From positions 730,501 through 794,500 of the forward strand of contig JAUIRK010000570.1 in the NCBI GenBank assembly GCA_030549495.1: a DNA stretch of 64,000 nt. The letters run 5' to 3'. Made by a program: the position numbers and the translations under genes. The notes below the pieces were generated by a model that worked only from the letters and a program-made list of their open reading frames with translations, was not told where the DNA came from and searched no databases. Within the stretch, counting starts at the first letter, position 1. Each line of letters starts with the position of its first letter. Shown one piece after another: positions 38,808-52,200 of the stretch. Source of the stretch: Nectonema munidae (Eukaryota; Nematomorpha; Nectonematoida; Nectonematidae).

Positions 38808-39401
38808 GTCACACTTAACTACGATTGAAACTTTTTAAATTTTACAAACTTTTCAATATTAAATGTAGCTGTATAGATTCGTTCAGCTGCAATTTAGACT
38901 AGACTTTATAGTTGACTTCTCCAGCTTTCATCCAGCTTGTCTGTAATTTTCAATCTGTCAATAGAATAAAATTTAAATTCCTCTATTATAAGTAAACATT
39001 AATCCGTTGGGCATACACGGTCAGGCTACATATCTAAAATGTTAAACTTTGAAAACAATATGAAGTAAAATGAATTACATTACGACCGTACAAAAGTATC
39101 AGAACGTTGAGTTCCCAAAAACATTTCAGAACCAAAAAGGTTGAGTGTCTGTGAAAATTTTCAGAAACCCTGACATAGAGTAATTTGAAAAGGAAAGCAG
39201 TTTCCTTCTTGTGTCATAAATCCACAAAGATAAAACTAATTCCATTTTAACCAAAGTTCGTTTATAAGATGGTTCATACTTGCAGCAGCACTCTCTCTCA
39301 CCGCTTTCTCACAACTTGGAATCGATCGATTCGTGCTTTTATTGACCCCCAATCTAACGAGCAACACTGATTTTCTTCCCTCACCGTTTTATTAATCTTT
39401 T
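38808..39401. other. AT-rich intergenic sequence
   Basis: Nothing recognised. Confidence 0.4.
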
Positions 39402-39609
39402 CCTTTCTTTATTAAATAAAGAAGATTTTTTTGTCTCTAGCGAGCTGAAAGCTCATTGCTAGGCGTTTTTAAAAATTTTATTTAAAAGAAACTTTTAAAG
39501 AATGATCTTCTTGTGTGTGTAGTTTCTTTTAAATAAAATTTTCAAAAACGTCTAGCAATGAGCTTTCAGCTCGCTAGAGCCAAAAAAAAATTTATTTAAT
39601 AAGAAAGGA
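39402..39609. mobile_element. Foldback MITE with about 90-bp arms
   Basis: The arm 39402-39492 is nearly the exact reverse complement of 39520-39609, including CTAGCGAGCTGAAAGCTCAT against ATGAGCTTTCAGCTCGCTAG, with a loop of about 27 bp. It has no coding capacity. The ends start CCTTTCTT. No clear target duplication was seen. Confidence 0.8.
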
Positions 39610-40429
39610 AATCTAGTTAACTTATAACAACTTTCACCTCTTTTGAGAGTGATTATTTTTCTGGCACGCTTAGTTTATGTGACAACGGCATTGGAAGATG
39701 CACAGCCTTTCGATGACAACGTGAAATACACGGGTTCCAGACATTATCCATAAGTTGCACTGAACATCTCAATTTTTTTTCAGCACCATATTTAAAACGG
39801 AATACTTGAAAAAAGTTATAGCACACTTAAATAGGTTTCTGTTTTAGATTTTTTTATAGAATAAACTTATGACAAGTAACCAGATCGAAGCTTGCTACCT
39901 CTAATTTAGCTTTTTGTAACTTCAGACTTCATGAAAATTTTTGCTAATACTTGAGTTCGTGAATGTGGAAGCGGGATAGATACGAGTTTACTGAATCTTA
40001 TTTTAATTAACCAAAAAATGATGATATATAATTTAAAATCGGCCAAAAACAATAAATTTAAATTGAATAAAAATTAAAAATTCAATAAACAGAACAACAC
40101 ATGCGCTAGAGCACATAAAAATATATCTTGTGAAAAAATAAAACCAACAGTTCCATCAACATCAACTTTGCTATTACAAATTTAAGTGAACTATTCCTTC
40201 TCGGAATGACTTAACGAATGCAGTGAATTCTGATGCAGATGATGCAGAATCTCTTTGGCCTGGTGTAGATTGGGGCTAAAACTTTTAAAAATATTTTATA
40301 GTATATATGAAGTTTTAATTTTTTTTTCATATATAAGCTTAATTTTGCGCAATTACGGTGTATTAATATTTTATTTAATATAGAAATATCAAATATTTTG
40401 TATACTGCCTATAATAATTAATCAAAATT
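39610..40429. other. AT-rich intergenic sequence
   Basis: Nothing recognised. Confidence 0.35.
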
Positions 40430-40497
40430 TTTGAAAGAGGTCGAAAGTGGGGGTCGGGTGCTTAAACCCCCATGGCACGCCTCTGTATCCGCCGCTA
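40430..40497. mobile_element. Probable solitary hAT terminus
   Basis: The block GGGGGTCGGGTGC...CCCATGGCACGCCTC ends TGTATCCGCCGCTA, close to the hAT right end ATCCGCCACTG at 13610-13620. No matching left end was found nearby. Confidence 0.4.
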
Positions 40498-43400
40498 AGT
40501 GATGTGAAGAATATTCTGTCAGGGTTAATGGACGGCGAATCCTCAAAATCAAGTGAATTTACACTTTTTTCAACATTTTTGTCTGTCTAAAAATTGAAAA
40601 TTGACAGTCTATAAAAATATAAAATCTTAGATGTGGCGAGCAGTATAATAAAAGTGGGCGGGAAGCATGGCGCCTTCCGTTTGTGAGCCTTGATTATATC
40701 AAGGATTAGATCGTTTCAATTAAAATCAAGGATGGCATTACATCGCTTGAAACAATACTATGCTAAAATATATTAAATAGACAAACAATCCCAGCATCTC
40801 ATTTGCCTACAAGGTGAAGAGTTTGTATTTAAGACGACACCATTCCAAGTATTATGGGCGAATGAAAGTCAATAAAGTCAATTATTTTCTGCAAGCACAA
40901 AAATATGATATCTATAGCCACTTTGAGGCGATTTTGTCTTCTCCCTTTTTTATGTGGAGTATTTTATGTCACTGCAGATTAAAGAAGTTTTTTTTAGGTT
41001 AATTGAAATTATAAAATCACGGGATAATAAAGTTCGCTTCAAGAAACTAAAAAATTATAGTTTATTTTTCTTTTCAAAGACAAATTTTAAAATTAAAAAA
41101 AATATCACAGATAGCATTTTCAACGTTTGTTCAAAGATTTTTTTGAATATGGAATAATCTTCTATTCACAGTTAGAAATTTTCATCCTTTAAATTTTATA
41201 ATATGGACAAAATAATTCGCTGCGAGGACGGGGGAGGTATACCTCTACCTGGAATGCAGGAAGGCGAGAGTACCGAAATAGCGCCTGGAAATCGTTCCAT
41301 GTTCACTAACAGTGATATATTTCAAGTATCTGTTGATATTTTTTATTTCTTGTTGAAAATTTTGAATTAAATTTACTCTCAATCACGGAGGAGATTGTTA
41401 TTTTATTCAAAATAATTTGATATCTTTTTCTGGAAGGCCTATTTAAAACAAATGGTATTGAATATGCCATTTCTCTATAGCGCAAAAGTAGGGATACAGT
41501 AAAGGAGCTTTGCAAAATTTCAGTATTATAGCTTAGAGCTATCCATATTTATTTGTATATAAAATTATAGCTCTCTCGGACGCAACAGGAAAAACAAGAA
41601 AAATTTGATGGAGTTTCCTCCATTCGCTTTGAAATGATGTACTGAAGTAAATGGTTTAACTAATTAACTAACTGCCCAAGTAATTAACTTATCAAGTATT
41701 GGTGCTTTTGAATTAAAGGAGTTCCGATTTTTTTACATGAAGCAATTTAATTTTCAAATTCAGCCAATTTAGGAAAACAATTAAAATCGAGGAATTTTTG
41801 CTGAAGCTCGAAATGAACACAAAATTGGTATGAAATCGCTTAATCCTTTGATAACGAGAATTTTGAAAAGTTTAGGGACAATTTGATTTAAAGGCCAAAT
41901 TGACCTTTTTATTTATGAATACTACTCTACTCGTTAACTTATTCTAATGTAATTTGATATATGTGATTGCAGTGCTTGTTAGCACACTGATCATCAAAGG
42001 CTTAATAAAAATGATTTCTAATTAGTAAAGCAAACATTCATTTCTTTTCAAGGAAGACCCTTGGCATAATGAAGGAATCTGGAGAACAAATTTCTGGAGC
42101 AGACACGAATCATAAGCGGCAGAAGAAAAGCAAGGAAATCATAATGCTTATGCGATATACATACATAATGAAGAAATGCTTGGTTCAGAGTATATTGTAT
42201 CTTAGAGATGGATAGACTGAGCTACACAACACTTCTTATAAGTTCTGCTGTAATAATTATATTCGCATTTTTGGATTTGTATAGAAGTAAGCGCTGTGAC
42301 TTCCTCTGAACACCAACTTTTCCTCTGGCAAAATATTTGAAATACGAGTCGAAGCTTCTGCGTATCCGCTTTCCCTTATTTTAAAGTCTTGAAAACGTAG
42401 AACTACACACACACAGGCAGATTCTCTTACTTCTGTTTACCCCTCTCTCGCGAACACGTAAGACTACCTTTTTCACCTTCTTCCTAGATTCCCTGCCAAT
42501 AGTGAATATAGTAGACCTGACTTGGCATAAGAACTACATAACGCCTAACTCTACAAATTTTCCACTTTAGCCAAAAAGTCGCCAAATTTTACTATTTTCA
42601 TTTAGAGAGGTTTGTTATATCAGTAAATAAAAATCGTTTTTTTACGATTCTTTTTTCATCTAAAATAATTTTATTCATTGAAGCACCTTCATAAATCAAA
42701 TGTTCTTTGAATTCCATTTTTAAAACTGACAAGATGATATTCAACTTTATGAACGTTATATATAAATTAACTTCATCAAGGTTTGGGTGTACAAAATCTT
42801 TATCTATAACATTTTCCCATAATTTTTTTCATAAAAGTCAAGCGTATCAAATAAACACATAAGTGCTTGTCAAACACATCAATTTACTTCATTCGCATCG
42901 ATTCATTTTTGCTTGCATCCTTGATTTCTCCCACAAGCCAAAATGAATTGTGCATTTCAAAAATTATAAAAATAGCGGAATGATAAATATTTTTTTGTCC
43001 TTTCAAAAATGTGTCAATTAACAAGTGCACATTTTGAACACCTAAAACACTAGTGCCGCAAAGAATATCAGAAGTATTTAGGATGGACCCCATTTTTTGC
43101 ATTTAATGGCACAGATTTTCAGCATTCTTTGTTTTTGTGTGAATATAAGTTTCAGTGAAAAGATTTTAGGGAATTGAAACTTTTTTAATATAAAAAACTA
43201 GCACTCATTTAGCATTAAAGTAAAGTGCTCAAAGACACATTGTTAAAAAACATTTTGCAACTCTCCATTGCTTATGGGGATTAGCAAAATAGTAATAAAA
43301 GCAAGAGAAGTATGGGTGATCGTAAAACAGCTGCATCGAGTGTAGTCAATTGTTTTACTAGTTTTACCATTCGTATGAAAAGGCATTTTATAGTGATGAG

Positions 43401-43545
43401 ATTATTATTCATCGCTTCGAAGATAATTTTTAGTTGAAATAATAATATATCAGTAAAATTCTTGTATATACGGCCCTCATTAATAAAAAAAGTCAGCTGA
43501 AACCTTTTTTTTTTAAGTTTATTGAATTTTAATGGCAAAATAAGT
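40498..43545. other. AT-rich intergenic sequence with small unassigned frames
   Basis: A GC-richer patch at 41220-41300 and short open frames (40814-41002 +, 41306-41515 -, 42884-43102 -) have no recognised similarity or splice context. No gene is supported. Confidence 0.35.
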
Positions 43546-43766
43546 TAAACTTTTATTCAAACAATTTGAAAACTTTATTAATTCTTTCGACCACTCTGGT
43601 CTTCTTAAGATAAATAGACAAATCGTTAAATGAACACGAGAAATTGTGTGTATTTTTAAGTCATTCCCCCCTTTCACGTGTTCATTTAACGATGTGTTTA
43701 TTTATTGGAAGAAGACCAGAGGGGTCGAAAATTAATAAAATTTTCAACTTGTTTGAATAAAAGTTT
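43546..43766. mobile_element. Foldback MITE with about 90-bp arms, second family
   Basis: The left arm 43546-43640 (AACTTTTATTCAAACAA, GACCACTCTGGTCTTCTT, ATCGTTAAATGAACACG) is mirrored by 43675-43766 (CGTGTTCATTTAACGAT, AAGAAGACCAGAGGGGTC, TTGTTTGAATAAAAGTTT), with a few mismatches and small indels. The loop is about 34 bp. It has no coding capacity and is unrelated to the 39.4-kb MITE. Confidence 0.8.
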
Positions 43767-46277
43767 TGCTTATTTTCCTATTATATCCTTCACTTTTATT
43801 CATGACGTCTCAGCAACACTTTCTTTACATTTATTGCATTATCTGTTTATACTGATTCGATTGCGAGTAATGAAATTTTATTGCAATTACATAGAACATT
43901 TCAGTTTTATAAAATAGAAGAGATGATCATTTTTACACTCCAACAGGAGTGGATATAGTAATTTATAGTAATGGCTCTTAAATCAGATGTAAGGCAAATG
44001 AGTTAAACTTTATTTCATGATTTGCATTATAATAAGTTGAGAGATATACTCGTGACTTTAACAATTATATAAGCTTTTTTTGATCTCCATATTCAACTTA
44101 AATTGATAAAAAAAAATATGTTAAAATTACATTCATTGTATACCATAATATTGGAAGTTTATTTTTGTATTTATCTGAAATAATCAGAGTTCATTGATTT
44201 CACGTCGAAATAAATATAATGAATATAGGAGAATATATGCACAAGAAGTAAAGGAAATTTGGTAAATTTTTTCCAAAAATTTATGTGGATTCTTATCTGT
44301 AAGTGCCATTAAATTTAAATAAGAGATCTGATTGACTGTTTTTATTATGTGTAAATAAAAATATCTTTTTTGAAAGAGGCATTCTAAATAAATAAGTAAA
44401 ATAAAGACTTAAAATATTTATACTGGAATCAAATCGACAGAAACTTTCGGTAAACATTAAAAAAATTGTTTTTTATGAATAAGCTAAATTTTAACATTGC
44501 GCTTTTTTACATTAATTTACATCTTATTTTTACCTTGTTTCTTCATCAATGTTTCTTACTTTGATTGTTGTGAGTGTGATGCATATCCCATCCTCACCTG
44601 GATCAATTCACTTATGTTGTTGAATTAAAACGGGTCTTTTCGGTCGAATATAAATTTTATTAAAAATAGAAGATTTGGACTTAATAACTCTTTACCAATT
44701 TTATTGGTTCAAATACAGCATATTATGAATAACTCTTTAAAAGACTTTATCGAAGCAAAAAAAGTTAAAATTATTGAGTATTTTATTTGCATTTTTGAGA
44801 ATGTTGGCTTGTGAGCATTTTTATTGGTTAAATTGATTTTTTTAGATAGATTTCTTTGAAAAGTTGTAAATAAGTATCACTTTTATTTTTGGAACACATT
44901 TTGAGCTTAGTTCTTTATGCTAATGGAGGTTTTGAAGTTTGAAACTAAAAATTTAGAAAGAAAAATTTAATTCATTATTGTGATAAAAAAATCAATAATT
45001 CAGTGTATTCTTTATTTCCTTTACATTTTCCGACTTCATATATATTTTCAATTTGTTAGTTTTCGTATAATGGATAAAATGAAGTTTGGGTATTGCTTGA
45101 ATCGTCTTTAATTACCGATTCCATACTAGAATAAAAAAATGGCCTAGAAATATTCAAAAATCAAACTAACAAATTCAAAAAGAAATTAGTCGAAAAACAT
45201 CTAGTGAATTTAGAATGGTTGAGCGATTATTGATTTTCAAGTCTGAAAATAACAAAATGTCATCTTTTGTTTTTCGCTGTTGTTTCCAAAGTCTTATTTT
45301 TCTTTGACCTTTTTTTGGATCTATCAAGAAAATATATGATTTCATGGATAAAATGCCTTTTCTCTTTCCTTCTGTTTGAAAAGGCGGAGAGAGAAGCCGC
45401 GAAAATTGTGATATTAAAGATAAGCGAACCCAGTGATTCTGATCTTAGATCTTTTCCCCATTTAATATTCTTAATTTTCTTCCCGACTACGCAAGTTTTC
45501 CTCAAACCTTTGCAAAGAAGTTAACAGCAAGCGCAAAAAAACCATGACCCAGGCTTTTTACAACGAATCAAAACAACCCACGTACTCGTGTATACGCTTG
45601 CACTTCAAAACATTCATTCGAAGGCCCGGATCAAATGATCTACTCAATTAGAATACCTTCTGGATTAAATTTTACGAATTTAACATACTGTGTTTTACGA
45701 AATTGACTGTTAAAAATATGTAGAAAAATTTACGGTTTAACGACATCTATCATTTTAGAAGGAGGCATTTAGCATTGAACACCGCATTTAGGAGTTATCT
45801 AATTATTTTATAAGTTTGGCCATTGCACAGTCTGGATGACTCTCACAACTCTAATAGGCATCGTGCGGTTCTAAATGCCACGTACATTTATTCAGAAATG
45901 GTAGATAGAAAGTATGACGTAATATGAAGTGCAATCGTTCCTTTTTGTGTGTATGCTTTATAAAAAAACTATGCAAAGTTCTTATTTTCCTGACTTAAAA
46001 CTAGAAAAGACATGTGGTTTTGAAGAAAAAATATTAGTTACAAAGAAATATTTTCAGACGAAAAGTAAAATGTATAGTGTTTATTTTTTGAATTAAATGA
46101 AGTTTTGCATCTATTTTATAGCAACCCTTCAAAAGTATATTTACTTTTGTCTTTGTTAACTACATTTCGAGAAAGAAAATGGGAATATTTTAGTTTTATT
46201 GATTATAAACATTTACGAATATTTGTAGATTCAATCCTCTTTAATTAAATCATTTGAAAAAAGAACATTGAAGCATC
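43767..46277. other. AT-rich sequence upstream of the micro-exon gene
   Basis: Overlapping open frames on both strands at 45260-45524 have no recognised domain. The promoter of the micro-exon gene should lie here. TATAAAC at 46203 is a possible but weak TATA-like element. Upstream non-coding exons cannot be excluded. Confidence 0.35.
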
Positions 46278-46295
46278 ATGAACAAAATTCTTTTT
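46278..46295 (+). CDS. Micro-exon gene exon 1 (start of signal peptide)
   Basis: ATG followed by NKILF, then a strong donor GTAAGT. The next intron is only 108 bp and contains no in-frame stop, so retaining it keeps the frame. Removing it gives a better signal peptide (MNKILF joined to LCLLGFLV), which is why splicing is preferred. The 5' UTR extent is unknown. Confidence 0.75.
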
Positions 46296-49200
46296 GTAAG
46301 TTTCTTTAAAGATTACTTAAATTTTCGCAACACTTGCTTGAGTAAAATTTACAAAGATTTTACCAAAAAGAAACCACTATATATTTTATTCTTTTTATTT
46401 CAGTTATGTCTGCTTGGTTTTCTAGTTCACAGCTTTGAAAGTGCACGAATGCGATATCCCAATTTAAGGAGACAAGAAGGTACTGATCTTAAAATTTGAT
46501 ATTTACATTTTAAATGATATCACAAAGAGTCGAATCACTCTACTATTTTGCAACTTCATGCCATAGTTTACTTCACCAATCTAATTTCTCTTATAGTCCT
46601 TAAATTTGCGCAAAATCGGGACTTTCATAAAACACGATTTTTGGGTATAAAAATTGTCGTTTCAAAAATGGAAAGATATTCTTTGATTTTTTAAAAAAAT
46701 CTACGATGTCATTTTATAAAATTTCATTTACAATCTAAAAAAAAGATGAAATTATGACATACCTTATTCAGCAAATTTTGAAAGTGTTTCATTAGCTAAG
46801 TTTTACATCATCTCGGTATATGACTTTTTACTGAAAAGTTAAACTAGAAAATTTCCTTCATATCAAAATTTTGATCCTTTTTCACCTACACTTATTTTAT
46901 TTTAAATCTTGATGCTTAAAGAAAAAGAAAATTTGTAAAACAAAATTTTACAAATATTCAAAATACATTTTATGTTTAAGACTATGATACCGAAGGTAAG
47001 AAATTTAATTTACACGATAATAGAGTTTAAGATATATACTATAATAGTTCACTTTATTGTGTACTCATTTAACTTTAATGACCTTATTTAGATTATGGAT
47101 TGGACGATTATAGTTCAGATTATGATGCGGGTAAAAACTTTTTTATGCTAAAATATTTAAATTAAACATTTAAAAAATATTAAAGTGTTATTGCGTAAGT
47201 GAGTCTAGGTCAAGATGCTTGACTTCGATACCACAAGGTTTTAGCCTCGATCAAGCAGCACCAACTATCTTTGCTCATAGTTTGACATAGGCGTCCCAAT
47301 TCTGCATATCTTCTAACTACGCCACGCTTCCTTTTTTGGCAATCTTGCATTTCGGACACAAATTTGTATTCTTTGAATGATGCTCAATTAACTGATTTGA
47401 TTTGGTTGTTGGGGAGAAACCACGAAATGTGGAGAGAGATCTCAGATTTAGTACGGACCTCCTTTGATCGTCATTGACCGATCAATAGGTTATTGAACTC
47501 CATCAATAAAAATTTTGTATAACATTTTCGAGCTATATCCTTCGCAAATTTGAAGCCAACGTTGTCAGAATCTCATAGGAGGTCATTGAGAGCAAACTAA
47601 AAAGTATTGTTCGTCTTACACATGGATCAAAGATGAGTGAAGATACTACGCGATACTAACATAGAGAAAGGGGTACTTTTGAAGTTCTATTTTTAAAAAC
47701 AAGTATTAAAGTGCATTATTATGACCCAATTTTATCTATGTTCGCTCATTGGCCTGAAAATTTGCTTGTTTTCAGAATGAGTAGTAATTTAGAGTGATTC
47801 GCATAATTATTTTATTAGTCAGCTCCTTATAATTAGTCGTATTCTTTAATTTTATTTATAAAGTTTGCTTATACCTTTGATGTCACTATTCGCTGAGTCG
47901 CTGAGGGCCTTTTCCAACAGAATTAAGGAGAAGACCTATTTTATTCACGAAAGCATATATATTCTTCATTAATTCAAAAAAAGGGCCAAAGAAAAATAAA
48001 ATAGACGATTTTGCAAGCATCATCGAAAAGCCAAAGACAATATTTTGTTATTTTTATTATTCAAAATTAATAAAATATTTTCATATAGTTAATTTTTTAA
48101 GTATTTTTTGGCAAAGTGTCATTTCGGCAAATACTCATCCAGCAAATTGCCTTTCCGCAAACTGTCTTTCAGCAAAATGTTTTTCGTAGAATTGTTTATA
48201 AACAAGGCACATAAGGGCCAACAGTCAACTGGCACCCCATAAAGAGACGAGTGTAAAGTAAAGCGTACTAATAATAATGCAAACAGAAAAACAAGCAGAC
48301 AGCAAAAATAGATATGACTATGGAGAAAAGCTTGTGGTCAGCAAAAAAAAACTTAAAAAGCGTTCTCTTCACAACATTTTCAAGATTTATTTTTTTTGTA
48401 CAGTAGTATCATATGAAATGTATTATTATAATTTTTTCTTTCATTTTTAAAGATTCCAGCGACTCCGGCGATTATGATGCATACGGTAATTATTGTATTT
48501 TTTGAACAAGTTCTTGTATTTAAAATGAATTATCATCATCATCATTATTATTATTACTATCATCAAAACTTTCAATTTTCAATCTATTTTAAGTTTATTC
48601 ATATTTTATGATTTTTTAGAACAAGGTATTATTTTACTTTATTACTATACGACTAACCATAATTCAACATATTTTAAATTAGTTCAAATTTTCTTATTTT
48701 GTAATTATTTGAAATTTTCGACATAATTAGTGGGGAAATTTTTTTCAAATATTAATATTATTATCTCTGTAAAAAAACTTTGAACGAAATCTACTATTAC
48801 AAATAATAATAATCAAGTGAAGGAATTGACATGCATTAAATTGTAAAAAAATAAAAAATGTCGATGAAAAATTCCATAATTGCAGATCGTGCTTAAATTT
48901 CTTTCAAAAAATATTATTCCATTTCTCATGTCAAATGTTTTCTGACGTTCTGAATCAAAGATTTAACAACTTCATCTTAAAGTATTTTGAAAAATGTGTA
49001 CACTTGGGAGTCAAATACTCAAATTTGAGTTCGCCTTTGGAGAAATAACCCTTAAAATGTTTTAGTTGCTTTCGTTCGTTAAACAAAAAACTTTTAGATA
49101 TGATCTCTTCGATTAAATTAAAGTCAATTTAATTAAAAGACTAAATAGTGTTTCCTGTATAACTTTGTTAAATTTGGATTATTTCTATATTTAATATGGC

Positions 49201-52200
49201 TTGTTGATATTAAAACCGCATTTTTAGAAGCAACAAACAGTAGTTTCCATCAAGCATATAATTTAAATTTTATGAAACTTTTTTAATTTTATTTTTTTGC
49301 GGATTTAACATTTAATTTTTTTAATATGTTTCTTTTTTGAATTTTATTGTTTGGATTCAAATTTTTTCATTTTATTAGCAAAATAAAAATTTTACTTTTT
49401 TTGTCTTATTCCATTTTCATCCAAAAAAATGCTCAAAGATAAAACAAAACCTCTTATCACAAAAAAAGTAAAGAAAGATGTGAAGGTGGAACGAGTGATT
49501 TGAAACCAACTCATCCTATTACTTATCTAGAATTGATTCTGTATTATTATTATCTTATTAATTCTTTCCCGTCAGACGTAAGCACAAATGTTGAAAAGAT
49601 TTGCACAGTTCTCAAATTTACCTGCTTTTGAGTTAATCCAAATTTACCTTTAATATATCACCAGAAAAAGGCAAAATTTGATGATCGATGTGAAAAAGAT
49701 AAATCGGAGACTTGCCAGGGCAACTTTGTCAAGCAAACTTTGGATGAAAAACTCAAAAAACTTTAACACTCAGCAGCTTCTTCAAGTCCTTTACTGCGCT
49801 TTGTAATGATTCCATAGTTTATTGCAATAAAAACGAGTTGTATTCAAAAATATAAAACATGTGCTGGCTCTGTTAATATTAAACATTGCACATGAAGATA
49901 TGGCATATCTTTGGGATCGAACAGCAAAAAATGTTTGCTTCTTCAAGGAAAGAAAAAAATATCAAATCAAAAAAAAATGTTTTGTAAGAAAAACATACGA
50001 TGAAGAAGTTTAACATTTTCCCTTCCTCATCTAGCCCTTCTTGTCAACTTTTGATAAAATTACAACCCTCCCTTTCTCTTCTTAATTTGACATCATTTTG
50101 CTTTTCTATCAGACAAAAAAATAAATTATATAAATAAATTGTTCTTATATACTGCACATCTTTACCTTAATTTTTAATATACCACTTTGTTATATTATTT
50201 TTTATTTGTTTAATCAAGATATGTACAAAAACGGGAAAAACATTTACATAAAAATATAGATGAAATTTTCAATAATAGAGCTTTATGTAATGGATGATGA
50301 TTTTTGCAGTTTTTTTAATTTTCAACTTTTGAATGCCTCCCCTACTCCTATCATCTTTTGTCAACTTTTAGTTATGCCTTCCCTCTCGAGTTTTGATTGA
50401 CGATATTTGTGAGCGCTCCCTTAGTAGTATCGTGGATAAGTAAAATCAGATATAGCTAAAGATAAAGAAAAAATGATTAGAAATTGTGAGATGAAAACAA
50501 AAACCCAATTTATGGAATGAAAAGAGATGAAAAACATACTCTTGTTTAGAAAAAAGAACACAAGAAAAAAAATTTTACTTAAAAAGTGTTTGAAGTTAAA
50601 GATCATCTTATGTTCACATTTGCAGATCAAAAATCTCAAGGAACTTATATCATCCATACTATATAATCCCTATAAATGGGACGAGAGCACTGTTCAAGAA
50701 AGTTTGAGCGTGCTTGAAGAATATGTCACTCTGAAAATATATGTGCTAGTGTACTTAGTATACCACAACTAATACAGAGTGGAAAAATGATTGCGGTCAA
50801 ATATGAAGAATATTTTAGGAAAAAATCTTCATAGTTTGGGCTGCAATCATCATCAAACTGAACTTCCATTCTTTTTAAATAACTTAGATGAAGTTACAAC
50901 TGCTCCAGGAAAAAATTGTAATTTTGGAAGAGGGTGTTCACCAGAAATAAATTTTGAAGTTATTGAAACTCCTTTAGATAAAGAGTTTGTTTAAGAAAAA
51001 GTTTAAACGATCTCAGTTATGATCAAAGACTTATTTATGAATACAGCAAAGGCTTGTTGGCAAAATAGGCCCTCTTGATCATTCTATATGCAACAAGACT
51101 TATGTGCTTATATACACAATAAACAAAGAGCAGAGTAATGATAGTTAAAAGAAATATGAATAATCTTGTTCAAGTTAAACATCATATTTCTGAAGAACAA
51201 GCTAAGGAGCTAATTGAAACTAATAGATAGCGAATTATTCCATATCTTCTCACTTTTCTCAAGGTGTTGAAGGAAATGCAAGATTAGTATCAGAGGCATC
51301 TCATTTTAGTAGATGCGTTTGAAAACTGCTATAAATCTATTTGGACAAAACTATTAAGCAGAAAACGGTCTTTTTTATGTCGAAGGGACATTATTTTCAA
51401 ATTTATATCAGTTTATACTCTTAAATCAAAGTATTATTTGTTTTTTTTTATTATTCTTTTTTTTACCAAATAATCAAAAATATAAACAAGTATTTTATTT
51501 AAAATATATTTGTTGTGTCAACTTTATCAATGATGTATATTCCATGATAATAGGCATGTCTATTGTATAGTTTAAAATATGCAAAAGTACCTGGACGAAA
51601 TAAATTAATTTTTGTTAAATAGTACCATAAAAAATAGTGCTCACTTTCACTCAAAACTTTTTCATAATATTTGGAAAAAACAATAAATCTTTCTCCTTCG
51701 TCCATTTAAAAGGTTTTGCAGCGTTAACCACTGAAACCTGTATATTAAATTGATATAGGGTGAGTACTTTTTTGTAAATTCAGTCAAAACTTATTCGTGA
51801 GTTCAAACAAGCCTCAGTATTGAATCCTTTTTTGTTTCAATTTATTCTCTAATGGCTTTGAATTATACTAATTTAATTTTTATTTTTATTTTTTTCAGTA
51901 AATAACAGAGTAGCAGGTAATTATATATTAATCTTTATTCCATTTTCTTCTGACATCCTATAATTGTGACATGGGATATATAAAATTATAAATGTTGCAT
52001 TTTAAGACTGGCGCCAATTATTCCATAAAAATATTATAAAAGATCGTATATATCTGAAGTTCGCACACTTAATTTCAACGAGAACTTGATAACAGTACTT
52101 TAAATATATTTTTGAATGCTGCAGCAGCTTTAAAAAACTAAACAATTCTTTTGTTTCTAAAAAATAAAAAAAATGGGTGAGTCTAAACTTTTTTAAATTT

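Noticed and set aside
45260-45524. Overlapping open frames on both strands upstream of the micro-exon gene
   Set aside because: Charged, low-complexity text with no domain. Likely chance.
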